A stretch of 64,000 nucleotides of DNA, taken from contig NZ_MDGK01000058.1 in the NCBI RefSeq assembly GCF_001870465.1, positions 89,055-153,054 of the forward strand. The letters run 5' to 3'. Source of the DNA: Pseudomonas extremorientalis. Its GTDB lineage: Bacteria; Pseudomonadota; Gammaproteobacteria; Pseudomonadales; Pseudomonadaceae. The notes beneath the pieces are model-generated. The model worked only from the letters and a program-made list of their open reading frames with translations. It did not search any database and was not told the origin of the DNA. Positions 41,978 to 50,433 of this stretch are shown piece by piece. A program made the position numbers and the translations under genes. How positions within the stretch are numbered: position 1 is the stretch's first letter; each line of letters begins with the position of its first letter.

Positions 41978-42266
41978 CCAGGCGAAAATAGCCCGCCTGG
42001 AGGCGCATGTAGTCCTTGTATTTGAGGGCTGTGAGTTCGGCCTCAGTAGCCATAAGCAGACTGGAAAACAAGTTCAGCTCCACCTTTTCATGGTCACCAT
42101 TGCCGGCGATCTTGGCGGCTATAACATCCTTGACGCTGGGCGCGCGCATCATCAGCTTGTCGGTCACAACCCCATTGAGATTGGCCTTGTGCTTGAGCGT
42201 TACGGTAACGCCTTCGTCACTCAGGACCAGCCAGGACGGCAGCGGTGCAGTAAGAGAATCGGTCAT
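41958..42266 (-). CDS. Tail assembly chaperone gpE
   Basis: 102 residues of the P2 gpE type (VTLKHKANLNGVVTDKLMMRAPSVKDVIAAK; NLFSSLLMATEAELTALKYKDYMRLQAGYFRL). It guides tape measure folding. It lies between the tube gene and the tape measure gene. Confidence 0.88.
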   Translation of the reverse strand: MTDSLTAPLPSWLVLSDEGVTVTLKHKANLNGVVTDKLMMRAPSVKDVIAAKIAGNGDHEKVELNLFSSLLMATEAELTALKYKDYMRLQAGYFRLVEEDDV

Positions 42267-42277
42267 TTCATCAATCC

Positions 42278-42781
42278 TTAGAGGCCCAGGGCCGAGCGTT
42301 CAGCGGCCAGCTGATCAACACCGTTGATCACCTGCACCATGTTGGCAAAGTCGATTTCGAACATCACACGCCCGTCGATCTCGAGCTTGTAGTAGGTGAC
42401 GGCTACGGCGTGCTTGATTTCAGCCTTGTCGCCCGGTTTCCAATCGCCCATATCGACTTCTTTGAGCGAGCCGCGCAGGGTCACAGTTACAGACTTGACG
42501 GTGCCTTTTTGGCCCTTGAACGATCCACGGAAAACGAGGTTGCACGCGGTCTGATCCGCCAGGCCGAAGAACTTCAGCGCCTCTTTACGCACGCCGTTGG
42601 TGGTGAATGCCGCTTCCAGCTTTTCCAAACCGGTGGGCAGGTCGACCGGGCCGCTCATGCCGCCGCCCCGGTATTCCTCGGTTTTGATCGAGAGTTTGGG
42701 CAGCGTCATGGACGGCACGTCACCGGAAAAGCTCACGCCATCAGCAAACATGACGCAGTTGGTCAACATTTCAGGAATCAT
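42278..42781 (-). CDS. Major tail tube protein (FII)
   Basis: 167 residues. P2 FII pattern: MIPEMLTNCVMFADGVSFSG, KTEEYRGGGMSGPVDLPTGLEKLEA, and FFGLADQ. It forms the inner tube through which DNA passes. It directly follows the sheath gene. Confidence 0.92.
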   Translation of the reverse strand: MIPEMLTNCVMFADGVSFSGDVPSMTLPKLSIKTEEYRGGGMSGPVDLPTGLEKLEAAFTTNGVRKEALKFFGLADQTACNLVFRGSFKGQKGTVKSVTVTLRGSLKEVDMGDWKPGDKAEIKHAVAVTYYKLEIDGRVMFEIDFANMVQVINGVDQLAAERSALGL

Positions 42782-42793
42782 TGCTCGGCCCCC

Positions 42794-43960
42794 TTAGGCT
42801 GCTTCAAGAACTTCGGTCAGCCACTCATTGGTGACTTCGATCAGGAAATTCGGGTTCTCGGCCGGCGGCACGTCGGTGAAGCGAATGCGCCAGTAGATTT
42901 TGCCCTGCTCGATTTGGCTGGCCGTGTTGCGCTCGGTGTCCGCGTAGACCTCGAAGTTGATCACTGCGCCGGCGTTCTTCTGATCACGCATGAAGGCCTG
43001 AAGCCCCTCGGTGACGTCAGACACATAGGTTTTAGTGATCGAGCGGTCTACAGCCCACTTATGACCCGCCTGGATCGCATCCATGAGGATGTCGCAGGTG
43101 CGCACACGGGTGACGAAGGACCACTTGGCATCGGCCGAACAGGTACGGTTGCCCCACAAGCGGTAACCGCCATCGCGAATAATCGTGGTGATGTTCGCGT
43201 TATTGAGCAGGTTGGCCCGGCACGTCTCGTCGCCGTCCAAGTACTCCACCGGCCGAGTGGTACCGGTGATGCCAACAAACTCTTTGTTCGATGGTGACGC
43301 CCAGTAGCCGTACTCGGCATCGGTCCAGGCAAACAAGCCTGCCACCCAGGCCGAAGCCGGTGCGTTAACCGTCGCGCTTTCGACGGTGCTCCAGAACTGC
43401 ACGCCCGGATCTACCAAGTAGATGCGCTTACTGCCGAAGTTCAGGGCGTAGGCCATGGCGGCCTCATCAGTGGTATTCGGACCATCAACAATGGCAATTG
43501 CGCGCAGCTTGCCGGCCAGGGCATCCATGGCGGTGGCAACCGCCTGCGTGGCCGAGTGCCCCGGGGCAATCAGCAATTTGGGCTGGGCGTTGTGTCGGCT
43601 CTTGCCGTCCAGCAGCGCCTGAAGGCCCGTGCGCTGCCCGTCCGTCAGAACGCCGCCGATGATGGCGGATGTTTGCAGCGCGGCGTCAGCGAGCTTAGGG
43701 ACGCCAATGGCGACGATTACAGCCTTTGCCCGCACATAGATCGCCTGACAAGCCCGGGTAATTGCCGAATCGGCACCGAACGCGGCAATGGCTTCGCGCT
43801 CGGACGTGATCAGCTTCAGCTCGCCAGCCTTGGCACTACCGCCACCGAGTACCCCTGGGGTGAAGGTGTCGCAAAGGCCGATGATCGAGGACGATGGGAG
43901 CGAGATAGTGCGCGGCCCCGTGTCGATCAGCGAAGTGGTGATACCGTGAAAGAAACTCAT
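42794..43960 (-). CDS. Tail sheath protein (FI)
   Basis: 388 residues from the ATG at 43960 with a GGAG ribosome site; a TTG three codons earlier is not preferred. It starts MSFFHGITTSLIDTGPRTI. Typical sheath features are PGHSATQAVATAMDALAGKLRAIAIVDGP and WAVDRSITKTYVSDVTEGLQAFMRDQK. Its presence proves a contractile (myovirus) tail. Confidence 0.93.
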   Translation of the reverse strand: MSFFHGITTSLIDTGPRTISLPSSSIIGLCDTFTPGVLGGGSAKAGELKLITSEREAIAAFGADSAITRACQAIYVRAKAVIVAIGVPKLADAALQTSAIIGGVLTDGQRTGLQALLDGKSRHNAQPKLLIAPGHSATQAVATAMDALAGKLRAIAIVDGPNTTDEAAMAYALNFGSKRIYLVDPGVQFWSTVESATVNAPASAWVAGLFAWTDAEYGYWASPSNKEFVGITGTTRPVEYLDGDETCRANLLNNANITTIIRDGGYRLWGNRTCSADAKWSFVTRVRTCDILMDAIQAGHKWAVDRSITKTYVSDVTEGLQAFMRDQKNAGAVINFEVYADTERNTASQIEQGKIYWRIRFTDVPPAENPNFLIEVTNEWLTEVLEAA

Positions 43961-44061
43961 AGGGCTCAATCTCCAGATACGAAAAAACCCCGCATAGGCG
44001 AGGCCGTAGGTTGTTCGTGTTACGCGTAACGGAAAAGAAAACGCCCCGTCGATGCGGGGCG

Positions 44062-44550
44062 TTACTCGGTGCTGCCAGCCAGCCAGACCGGCTGCGTCGG
44101 GCGATCAGAAGCGCCCGGGAATAACTCGGAATCAGGCCAGTCGCGCAGATCCAGGCGATAGCGCTGCAATTGCTGATACTGCTCAGCGCGCAAGGTTGTG
44201 GGGCGATCAGCCTCAAGCTCGTCGCGGTGGCGCGTAACCAGGCTATCAGTGGCTTTCAACTGACGATCACGCCAAGCGCGCTCCTGCCCCCGCGCATCAT
44301 CCGGCGAAACCTCGGGAGTGACCCAGGCCGGGCGACCATCAGCATCACTACCACGACGCATGCCAGGAGGCGGCGACTTCTGGCCAAAGTTCTGCCAATC
44401 GTCCTCTGTCACCTCCACAACATCTGGCGGCCAAGTACCCGCAGCGTCATAAGCTGATCGCTCAGACAAGAACAAAAAGCCGCAATCTTGCGCGCTGTAA
44501 TAAATGACTTCGGACCTGACTAGCTCCGGCACTTCTTCTTCATTGGCCAT
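44062..44550 (-). CDS. Tail fibre assembly chaperone
   Basis: 162 residues from the ATG at 44550. Tfa-type features: VIYYSAQDCGFLFLSERSAY, WPPDVVEVTEDDWQNF and a C-terminal helix ending LDLRDWPDSELFPGASDRP. It overlaps or abuts the fibre gene and helps the fibre trimerise. A GC-rich hairpin terminator (GCCCCGTCGATGCGGGGC) follows at about 44043. Confidence 0.8.
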   Translation of the reverse strand: MANEEEVPELVRSEVIYYSAQDCGFLFLSERSAYDAAGTWPPDVVEVTEDDWQNFGQKSPPPGMRRGSDADGRPAWVTPEVSPDDARGQERAWRDRQLKATDSLVTRHRDELEADRPTTLRAEQYQQLQRYRLDLRDWPDSELFPGASDRPTQPVWLAGSTE

Positions 44551-44552
44551 AC

Positions 44553-46508
44553 TCAATTCCCGATAGCAAATATCAGAGGTTTAACAAGCGACTGATTGCC
44601 AGTGCCAAACCATTGCGGAAAAACCTTAACGCCCAGGCGATCCCAATATTCCATCTGGAACATCTGATCCGACAGCGTATTGCTACTTGTGGATCTCGTA
44701 AAAACACCAGCAAAAAGGCACTCAGTCGGGAATGGGACAGGATGACTTACTGCGGGATAAGCAACTGTTTCAGCTCCAGCGAGCGGCCCCTCGTACCACT
44801 GAAGGTAAAGCGGCGTTCCGTCCTTAGTTGGAATCAGAACGCGGCCATTTGGCTGCATAGCGACAGTAGCCAGCACATCAGTGATATTGCCTTCGGTGAA
44901 GACCTTTTTATCACCCCAGACCAGATCGCCCACAGGCGACATCTTCAGGTAGCGCGCAAACTTGCTCGACCAATTGAAAAGCAGCGATGGCGCGTACTTC
45001 ATATCAGATTGCGTGTTGCCAACTTCTTGAACTTCCCTGATCTCGGCTGCGCCACCCGCACCATCTCCGCCATTGTCTGCGCCGGCCGGGATTGGGCCTG
45101 ACAGAATCGGCCGCTGACGACTGACCGAACCAATCCGAAGAGAAGTTGCCAGATCGGCTTTCAGGTTAAGCGAGGCCGTGACAGTCGTTGCATAGGCGTT
45201 TACCGCCGACCAAACAAAGGCCGTGTTGGCCAACTGCGTGGTATTGGTGCCAGCGGTAGCCGTTGGAGCTGTAGGGGTGCCCGTGAATGCGGGGCTTGCC
45301 AGGTTGGCCTTGGACGCAGGACTGAAGTTTCCGCCGTGGTACACCAAGTTACTGCCCCAAAGCAGGTCCCCCAGGTTCGACATCGCCAAATCGCGAGCTT
45401 TCAAACCTTGCCAGTGGAACAAAATACGGGGGGCGTAATCCAGTGTCGTTTGAGCGGCGCCGACTTCCTGAGCCTCTCGGATTTGCAGCGCACCACCGGT
45501 ACCAGTGTTGTCTACCCCACCAGGGGCCGGGGCGGCCAGAATCGGATACTGCTGACTCACTGCGCCGACACGAAGCCCGTCAGTGATTCCATGCCCCGCC
45601 AACGTAGTGGGATTGGTACCAGCAATAACACGACCGTACTTATCGACGGTGACATTGGCGTAAGAGCCAGCGCTCACGCCGGTGCGGCCAACAGCCATTT
45701 CAAAGGCCAGGGCAGTAGTGCCCAATACAATCGGCGCATCCGTCACCAGCTGCCAAACGCTGTCGCCGTTGGCAGTGCCCTTCTCGACACTGACAAACAG
45801 CCCCGGCGTCACCTCGGCGCTGCTGTCTGCGTCCTGGGTGCGCTTCCACACGCCGGTCGAAGAAACCACGTACAAGCCGTTTTCCTTGGCGTCCCCCTGA
45901 TTCTTCACCAGCACGCGCGCATCCGCCGGCAACAACACGCCGTCGATGGTCTGCACGCCGCTCAAGGCAATGCTGGCCGTGGTCGCCACCAACACCGAAT
46001 GTTTAAAGTCCATTTTTGCCATGGCTTCAACAATCTGGGTGTCAACGTATTCACGGGTCGCCAGGACAATCGCCGGGTCAATCTTCAGGACGACGCTCGC
46101 GGTACTCGCGACGATGAAATTCATCCGGATAATTTGGGTCTTGCCGGTCCCCTGCACAAGCAAAGGCTTGAAGCTCGGCGCGCAGTTGGCTACCGCCACC
46201 AGATCGCCGGCGGCGTCATACAGACCGATTTCCCGGATCCACTTACCGCCCACGTCGGCCGGAATCACCTGCTCAGTGATGATGATATTCGGGTTGGCCG
46301 GATCGGTTCGCACCTGATTGACCGCCGCGCGGCGCCATTCGTTGATCAGGCGGGTTTGCGTGCGATTGGGGATTGGGTCCGTGCCGTTGGCATCACCCAC
46401 GCCCATTTGGGCGAAGGTCCAAGACTGGCCCAAGGCGGTAGCGTTTGCCTGTTTCGCCTCCCCAACTTCCGTGAGGATGGCGAAAAACTGACTGTTCTGA
46501 TCAATCAT
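44553..46508 (-). CDS. Tail fibre protein (gpH-like)
   Basis: 651 residues. The N-terminus is a DUF3751 tail-collar type (QFFAILTEVGEAKQANATALGQSWTFAQMGVGDANG). Repeats follow, including two related units near residues 310-400 and 450-540 (AAPAPGGVDNTGTGGALQIREAQEVGAAQ and SGPIPAGADNGGDGAGGAAEIREVQEVGNTQ). The C-terminal part is a receptor-binding candidate. It determines which host cells are recognised. Confidence 0.88.
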   Translation of the reverse strand: MIDQNSQFFAILTEVGEAKQANATALGQSWTFAQMGVGDANGTDPIPNRTQTRLINEWRRAAVNQVRTDPANPNIIITEQVIPADVGGKWIREIGLYDAAGDLVAVANCAPSFKPLLVQGTGKTQIIRMNFIVASTASVVLKIDPAIVLATREYVDTQIVEAMAKMDFKHSVLVATTASIALSGVQTIDGVLLPADARVLVKNQGDAKENGLYVVSSTGVWKRTQDADSSAEVTPGLFVSVEKGTANGDSVWQLVTDAPIVLGTTALAFEMAVGRTGVSAGSYANVTVDKYGRVIAGTNPTTLAGHGITDGLRVGAVSQQYPILAAPAPGGVDNTGTGGALQIREAQEVGAAQTTLDYAPRILFHWQGLKARDLAMSNLGDLLWGSNLVYHGGNFSPASKANLASPAFTGTPTAPTATAGTNTTQLANTAFVWSAVNAYATTVTASLNLKADLATSLRIGSVSRQRPILSGPIPAGADNGGDGAGGAAEIREVQEVGNTQSDMKYAPSLLFNWSSKFARYLKMSPVGDLVWGDKKVFTEGNITDVLATVAMQPNGRVLIPTKDGTPLYLQWYEGPLAGAETVAYPAVSHPVPFPTECLFAGVFTRSTSSNTLSDQMFQMEYWDRLGVKVFPQWFGTGNQSLVKPLIFAIGN

Positions 46509-47110
46509 GGATACACGTCCTGGGTGTCAACTTCATCGATACACATGACCAGGCCATAAGTGCCGGTCACCTCGATATCGCGGGGGGTTGGTGGGTAAAC
46601 GTCGATCACTTCACCCTCGCTTACACAGGCGCCGATGCCGATGTAACCGGTGGTTTCCAGGCTGATCGCCAGACCGGTCATGTGCCGACTGACGGGCTTG
46701 GCGTCATCAATGAGCCGGGTCAACTCTTCGTACATTTCTTCGGTAATGCCGGCGTCCAAAACGCCGACTTTCAGCGCGAACGTGCCCGGCACCCCCTCGG
46801 GCACCGTCTGCCACCACTCCATGACCTCGATCAGATAGCCCAGCGGCTCCACCACGCGACGCAATGCGCCAATCGTGCCTTTGTGCTTGTGGATGTAGTA
46901 CGAGGCCCTGATGGCGGCCCGCTTAGTCGACTCGCTCCACCGGTAATCCCAGCGGTCGACCGACCAGGCCCAAGCCAGATGTAGCAACAAGTGGGCTGGG
47001 CACGTATCGGCGTTGTAGAGCGTGCGCAACGGAACAATGGTTTTTTCGTAGAACGCGGCTTCAATGGCTCGCTCTAGCTGGGTGCTATTACTGGGTAGCA
47101 GGCTTTTCAT
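46505..47110 (-). CDS. Baseplate protein gpI
   Basis: 201 residues of the P2 gpI family (ERAIEAAFYEKTIVPLRTLYNADTCPAHLLLHLAWAWSVDRWDY; IGALRRVVEPLGY). It overlaps gpJ by 23 bp and the fibre gene by 4 bp. It is part of the baseplate wedge that carries the fibre. Confidence 0.92.
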   Translation of the reverse strand: MKSLLPSNSTQLERAIEAAFYEKTIVPLRTLYNADTCPAHLLLHLAWAWSVDRWDYRWSESTKRAAIRASYYIHKHKGTIGALRRVVEPLGYLIEVMEWWQTVPEGVPGTFALKVGVLDAGITEEMYEELTRLIDDAKPVSRHMTGLAISLETTGYIGIGACVSEGEVIDVYPPTPRDIEVTGTYGLVMCIDEVDTQDVYP

Positions 47111-47987
47111 CCGCCAACCTCACGTCGTAACCGGTGCAGTAAGCGGCCTGGGCCTTTGTGGGTGACAGGTCGACCCACCCAGTCAGCTCAACACGAGAAA
47201 CGCCTGCAACATGCACCTGGGCGTCTACCGCAGACCGGGCCACCTCAACGCCGAGACGCTTACGGGGATTGATCCAGCTCGATAGGCGGCTTTTGGCTTC
47301 GGCCAAGGCTGCGTCACGCTCAGGCCCCGCGCTGTTCATATGCAGGATGGCGTCAACTCGGTACTTCAGGATTTGGGCCCCCTGAACCTTGACCCGGTCA
47401 CCCAATGGCCGCACATCCTCATCATTCAGCGCGGTAGCCACCGTGGCCAACAGTTCCGGCGTGGCCGTACCATCCCCCTCCGCACTCAGCACCGTTACGG
47501 TAACGTTTGCCGGCGACGGACTTTCCGCCGTGGCATCCCGCACAAGTCCAGACGCGTTACGGGCATGCAGGATGTAGCTGTTACGCGGGCCGGCCGTGGT
47601 CAATCCCTCGTAAGCCAACTGGATGCGCTCACGAAACGAGTCATGATCCTCAAGTACTTGCGGCACCGGCGGAACCGCCAGCAGATCCTCGGGCTGAATA
47701 ACTAGGCGTTTCAGATTGACGTTTGCGCCCAACTGATCGAGGTCGCTACCAGTGGCGTGAGCCAACAGCAGCGCCTTGCATGCATCGTTAACCCGGGCGC
47801 GGTTACCAACCTTGTTATAAGCCCCAACCTCCAGCAATTTGGAAACCGGATCACTTTCGAGCGCGGCATTCCAGTTGTCGCCCATATAGGCGCGAAACGC
47901 CGATAGCCCTTCGTCGTAGACCTCTTCAAAGTCCAGCGGCTCAAGCACCTCCGGCGCCGGCAAGGCCGACAAGTCCACGATGCTCAT
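47088..47987 (-). CDS. Baseplate protein gpJ
   Basis: 299 residues, P2 gpJ type (ALPAPEVLEPLDFEEVYDEG; FRERIQLAYEGLTTAGPRNSYILHARNASGLVRDATAESPSPANVTVTV). It assembles with gpI and gpW to form the wedge. Confidence 0.92.
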   Translation of the reverse strand: MSIVDLSALPAPEVLEPLDFEEVYDEGLSAFRAYMGDNWNAALESDPVSKLLEVGAYNKVGNRARVNDACKALLLAHATGSDLDQLGANVNLKRLVIQPEDLLAVPPVPQVLEDHDSFRERIQLAYEGLTTAGPRNSYILHARNASGLVRDATAESPSPANVTVTVLSAEGDGTATPELLATVATALNDEDVRPLGDRVKVQGAQILKYRVDAILHMNSAGPERDAALAEAKSRLSSWINPRKRLGVEVARSAVDAQVHVAGVSRVELTGWVDLSPTKAQAAYCTGYDVRLADEKPATQ

Positions 47988-48310
47988 ACGCTTACCTCCA
48001 AGACAAAGCTGTCGCCCAGGTACTCGCCGGCAACGCTCATATTGATTTTCCCGTCCAGCAGCGACAGCGCCGTCACGCGCTCAAGCTTTAGGCGTGGTTC
48101 ACTACGGCCGAGTGCATGGGCCGCCTCGGCCTGCACCGCACTTTTCCAGCCAGCATTGATTGGCAAGTCAACGAACAGGCGTAGCTTGCTGCCGTACTCC
48201 GGCCGGTGCCGGCGACTGCCCAGGGGCGTACTTAAGATGTCCGCGATGGACTGTCGCAAATGCTCGATGCCGGATATGGGTTGCCCGGTGTGGCGATCCA
48301 TTCCGATCAT
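47984..48310 (-). CDS. Baseplate wedge protein gpW (gp25-like)
   Basis: 108 residues with the gp25/lysozyme-like fold signature (MDRHTGQPISGIEHLRQSIADILSTPLGSRRHRPEYGSKL). Its stop overlaps gpJ's start (ATGA). The order V-W-J-I is the same as in P2. Confidence 0.92.
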   Translation of the reverse strand: MIGMDRHTGQPISGIEHLRQSIADILSTPLGSRRHRPEYGSKLRLFVDLPINAGWKSAVQAEAAHALGRSEPRLKLERVTALSLLDGKINMSVAGEYLGDSFVLEVSV

Positions 48311-48315
48311 CTGGC

Positions 48316-48534
48316 TTAACCCTCCTGGGCGTATTCGCTATGAGCCTTCAGGAAGGCCACGGCCTCTTTGTCAGATTCCGGCACCACAACCAGGCTCTTG
48401 ACCACCGGGTAGGTACGATCGGTATCAGGCACAACCAGCGTGCGCGACGTGTAGACCAGATCGCGGAACGTCAAAGACGCAGGCGCAGCGGAGGCTTGTT
48501 CTTCGGTTGCGGGCTTCTCGATGGGCTTGGCCAT
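48316..48534 (-). CDS. Small phage protein between gpV and gpW
   Basis: 72 residues from the ATG at 48534 with GGAGAAATC upstream. A Pro/Glu/Ala-rich N-terminus is followed by LVYTSRTLVVPDTDRTYPVVKSLVVVPESDKEAVAFLKAH. It is commonly found in this spot in related phages. Function not known to me. Confidence 0.65.
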   Translation of the reverse strand: MAKPIEKPATEEQASAAPASLTFRDLVYTSRTLVVPDTDRTYPVVKSLVVVPESDKEAVAFLKAHSEYAQEG

Positions 48535-48587
48535 GATTTCTCCGGGCATGAAAAAACCCGCACGCGGCGGGCTGTAGGTGAATTGGG

Positions 48588-49193
48588 TTAGTGCTTGTGG
48601 TGGTTATCGCTATTACCGGCCGCCAGAATATCGGCGTCGCCGGTGATGCTTTGCGTTACGTGTAACGGGCCGTCGATTTCTACCGCGCCGATCAACGCTA
48701 TCTGCGGCGATTTGATCGCGGCCCAACCGGGCGCCAGATCGAACTCGGTACCGCCCACCGTGGCATTCACCGCGTTATCCGTAACGGTAACCACTGTGCT
48801 GCCCACTTTGATGGTGACCGTACCCGTGGGCAGCGTGATGGTGTACGTCTTGGCCTCCCAGTCGTAAACCAGGGAGCCGCCATCGTCAAAACGCCAGACT
48901 TCTACATGGTCCCGGTTATCCGGCGGTCCGCCGGCATTGCCGTACAGCCCGGGAATAAACGTCCCCATGCCCGCCTGGCCGCTGGGATTGAACAAAACCC
49001 CCTGCTCGCCCAGGCTTGGCGCGCGCCAATGTCGCGCCTTACCGGCCGCCAGGCTGTGCCAGCGCACCCAGGCGCTCGTCCATTCGCCATTGCTGACACG
49101 TACCGCCGGTGCCGCCAGATCCACGCCGACCACCACACACGGCATTAGCATGGCCGCGATCATGCGGTCATGTTCCGCACTGGCGTAACTCAC
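48588..49193 (-). CDS. Baseplate spike protein gpV
   Basis: 201 residues. An OB-fold N-terminal part (CVVVGVDLAAPAVRVSNGEWTSAWVRWHSLAAG; PSLGEQGVLFNPSGQ) is followed by a beta-helical stretch, and the C-terminus ends in histidines (SDNHHKH). These fit the metal-binding tip seen in P2-type spikes. It forms the membrane-piercing point of the tail. Confidence 0.9.
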   Translation of the reverse strand: MSYASAEHDRMIAAMLMPCVVVGVDLAAPAVRVSNGEWTSAWVRWHSLAAGKARHWRAPSLGEQGVLFNPSGQAGMGTFIPGLYGNAGGPPDNRDHVEVWRFDDGGSLVYDWEAKTYTITLPTGTVTIKVGSTVVTVTDNAVNATVGGTEFDLAPGWAAIKSPQIALIGAVEIDGPLHVTQSITGDADILAAGNSDNHHKH

Positions 49194-49696
49194 TGAATGT
49201 CCTCGGGACTTACCGGCCCGTCACCTGGTTCTATGTCGATAACCAGCGAGCCAGGCGGTTCGTCAGGCCATGGCCAAGTGAACTCTCCCAACTCGAAAGG
49301 CTGGATCCATTGAACTGACCACATGACGAACTGTTCAAGCTCAGGCGTGGGAGCTTCAGGCTGGGCGTGGACCTGCGACGGCGGGCCGGTGACAAAATCC
49401 AAATCCCAAAACTGATCCTTTAGCACCGTCATCATTTGGCCAGCCAAGATAGCGGCCTGGAGCGATGCCTTAGACCGGTCTGCCTCCACCAGAATGCAGG
49501 ATTGGAAACGACCAAGGACCGCCGTTTTGCCCTCCCCTCGATCCAGGCCCGGTGCCATGTCAGTAATCCCGTACAACAGCGCCGGCGTCATCACCTCGGC
49601 GCCCAGCTCCGGGAACTGCTCAACATGCACCACCTTGGGCATGCACTTGCTAATGATGCGAGTGATCGCATCATGTAATGTCGTCAGTTCGCTCAT
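49190..49696 (-). CDS. Phage neck/tail-terminator candidate
   Basis: 168 residues from the ATG at 49696. It lies between the head-tail connector gene and the spike gene, where tail terminator or minor tail proteins are placed. It has ITRIISKCMPKVVHVEQFPEL and AAILAGQMMTVLKDQFWDLD. The family is not firmly recognised. Confidence 0.6.
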   Translation of the reverse strand: MSELTTLHDAITRIISKCMPKVVHVEQFPELGAEVMTPALLYGITDMAPGLDRGEGKTAVLGRFQSCILVEADRSKASLQAAILAGQMMTVLKDQFWDLDFVTGPPSQVHAQPEAPTPELEQFVMWSVQWIQPFELGEFTWPWPDEPPGSLVIDIEPGDGPVSPEDIQ

Positions 49697-50051
49697 TGGA
49701 CACACTCAATACTAAGTCGACCATGCCGGAACCATCGGGCTTCTGGCGAACAACCTTGTAACGGCCACCACCCAACAGGGGCGGCAGCTCAATGGTTAAA
49801 TGGTCGCCCTTTTTGACGCCTTGCACGTCGACCACTCGCGCGGTCAGGGTGGGCTCTAACACCTCGTCGGCGTTGATTGCGCCACCCAAACGTGCCGCGC
49901 CGCTCTTGCTGCCGCCGATTTCAGCGCCGATAAAGGGGGAGGCAAACGCACCGAAGACTCTACGACCATCTGCCAGCGTCGCTGGATCGCCCAGGCGCTC
50001 TACCGCCAAGGCGTCCATGCGATCTGCCAGAGCCCGAAAGCCGCCGGCCAT
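49671..50051 (-). CDS. Head-tail connector protein (lambda FII-like)
   Basis: 126 residues. It contains ARVVDVQGVKKGDHLTIELPPLLGGGRYKVV, like lambda FII-type connectors (sometimes called head-tail joining proteins). It overlaps the next gene by 26 bp and the decoration gene by one base. It joins the filled head to the tail. Confidence 0.65.
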   Translation of the reverse strand: MAGGFRALADRMDALAVERLGDPATLADGRRVFGAFASPFIGAEIGGSKSGAARLGGAINADEVLEPTLTARVVDVQGVKKGDHLTIELPPLLGGGRYKVVRQKPDGSGMVDLVLSVSNERTDDIT

Positions 50052-50365
50052 TACTGGATCAACAGGGCTTCAGCGAAGCCGCCAGACGCGTCAGTCAGCA
50101 GCTTGCCGAAGGGCACAGCATCCGCAGTGCCATCAGCGACCAACGTACCGGCCAAAACACTGACCTTGACGCCTGCCTTCAGCGCACCGGTGACAGGCAG
50201 CACCCAGGCATCACCCAGCACGCCGGTAAAGGCCTGGCCTTTTACCGTGTCTTCCAGCGGGATCACCACCATGGCGTTGATCGCCACAGGTACGCCGGCT
50301 TTGGTGCCGCCAGTAGGGGACACAAACGTGCAAGACCGGCCGGTACCCGAATAATTCTTAGACAT
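50051..50365 (-). CDS. DUF2190 capsid decoration-type protein
   Basis: 104 residues rich in Gly, Ala and Val: GRSCTFVSPTGGTKAGVPVAINAMVVIPLEDTVKGQAF. This matches DUF2190, found next to the capsid gene in many phages and sometimes mislabelled as a RecA-like protein. A role in capsid stabilisation is inferred. Confidence 0.75.
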   Translation of the reverse strand: MSKNYSGTGRSCTFVSPTGGTKAGVPVAINAMVVIPLEDTVKGQAFTGVLGDAWVLPVTGALKAGVKVSVLAGTLVADGTADAVPFGKLLTDASGGFAEALLIQ

Positions 50366-50433
50366 CGCTCAATTCTCCAGAACGCAAAAACAACAAACCC
50401 CGCACTAGGCCGGGTTATCAGGGACAGCGGGGT

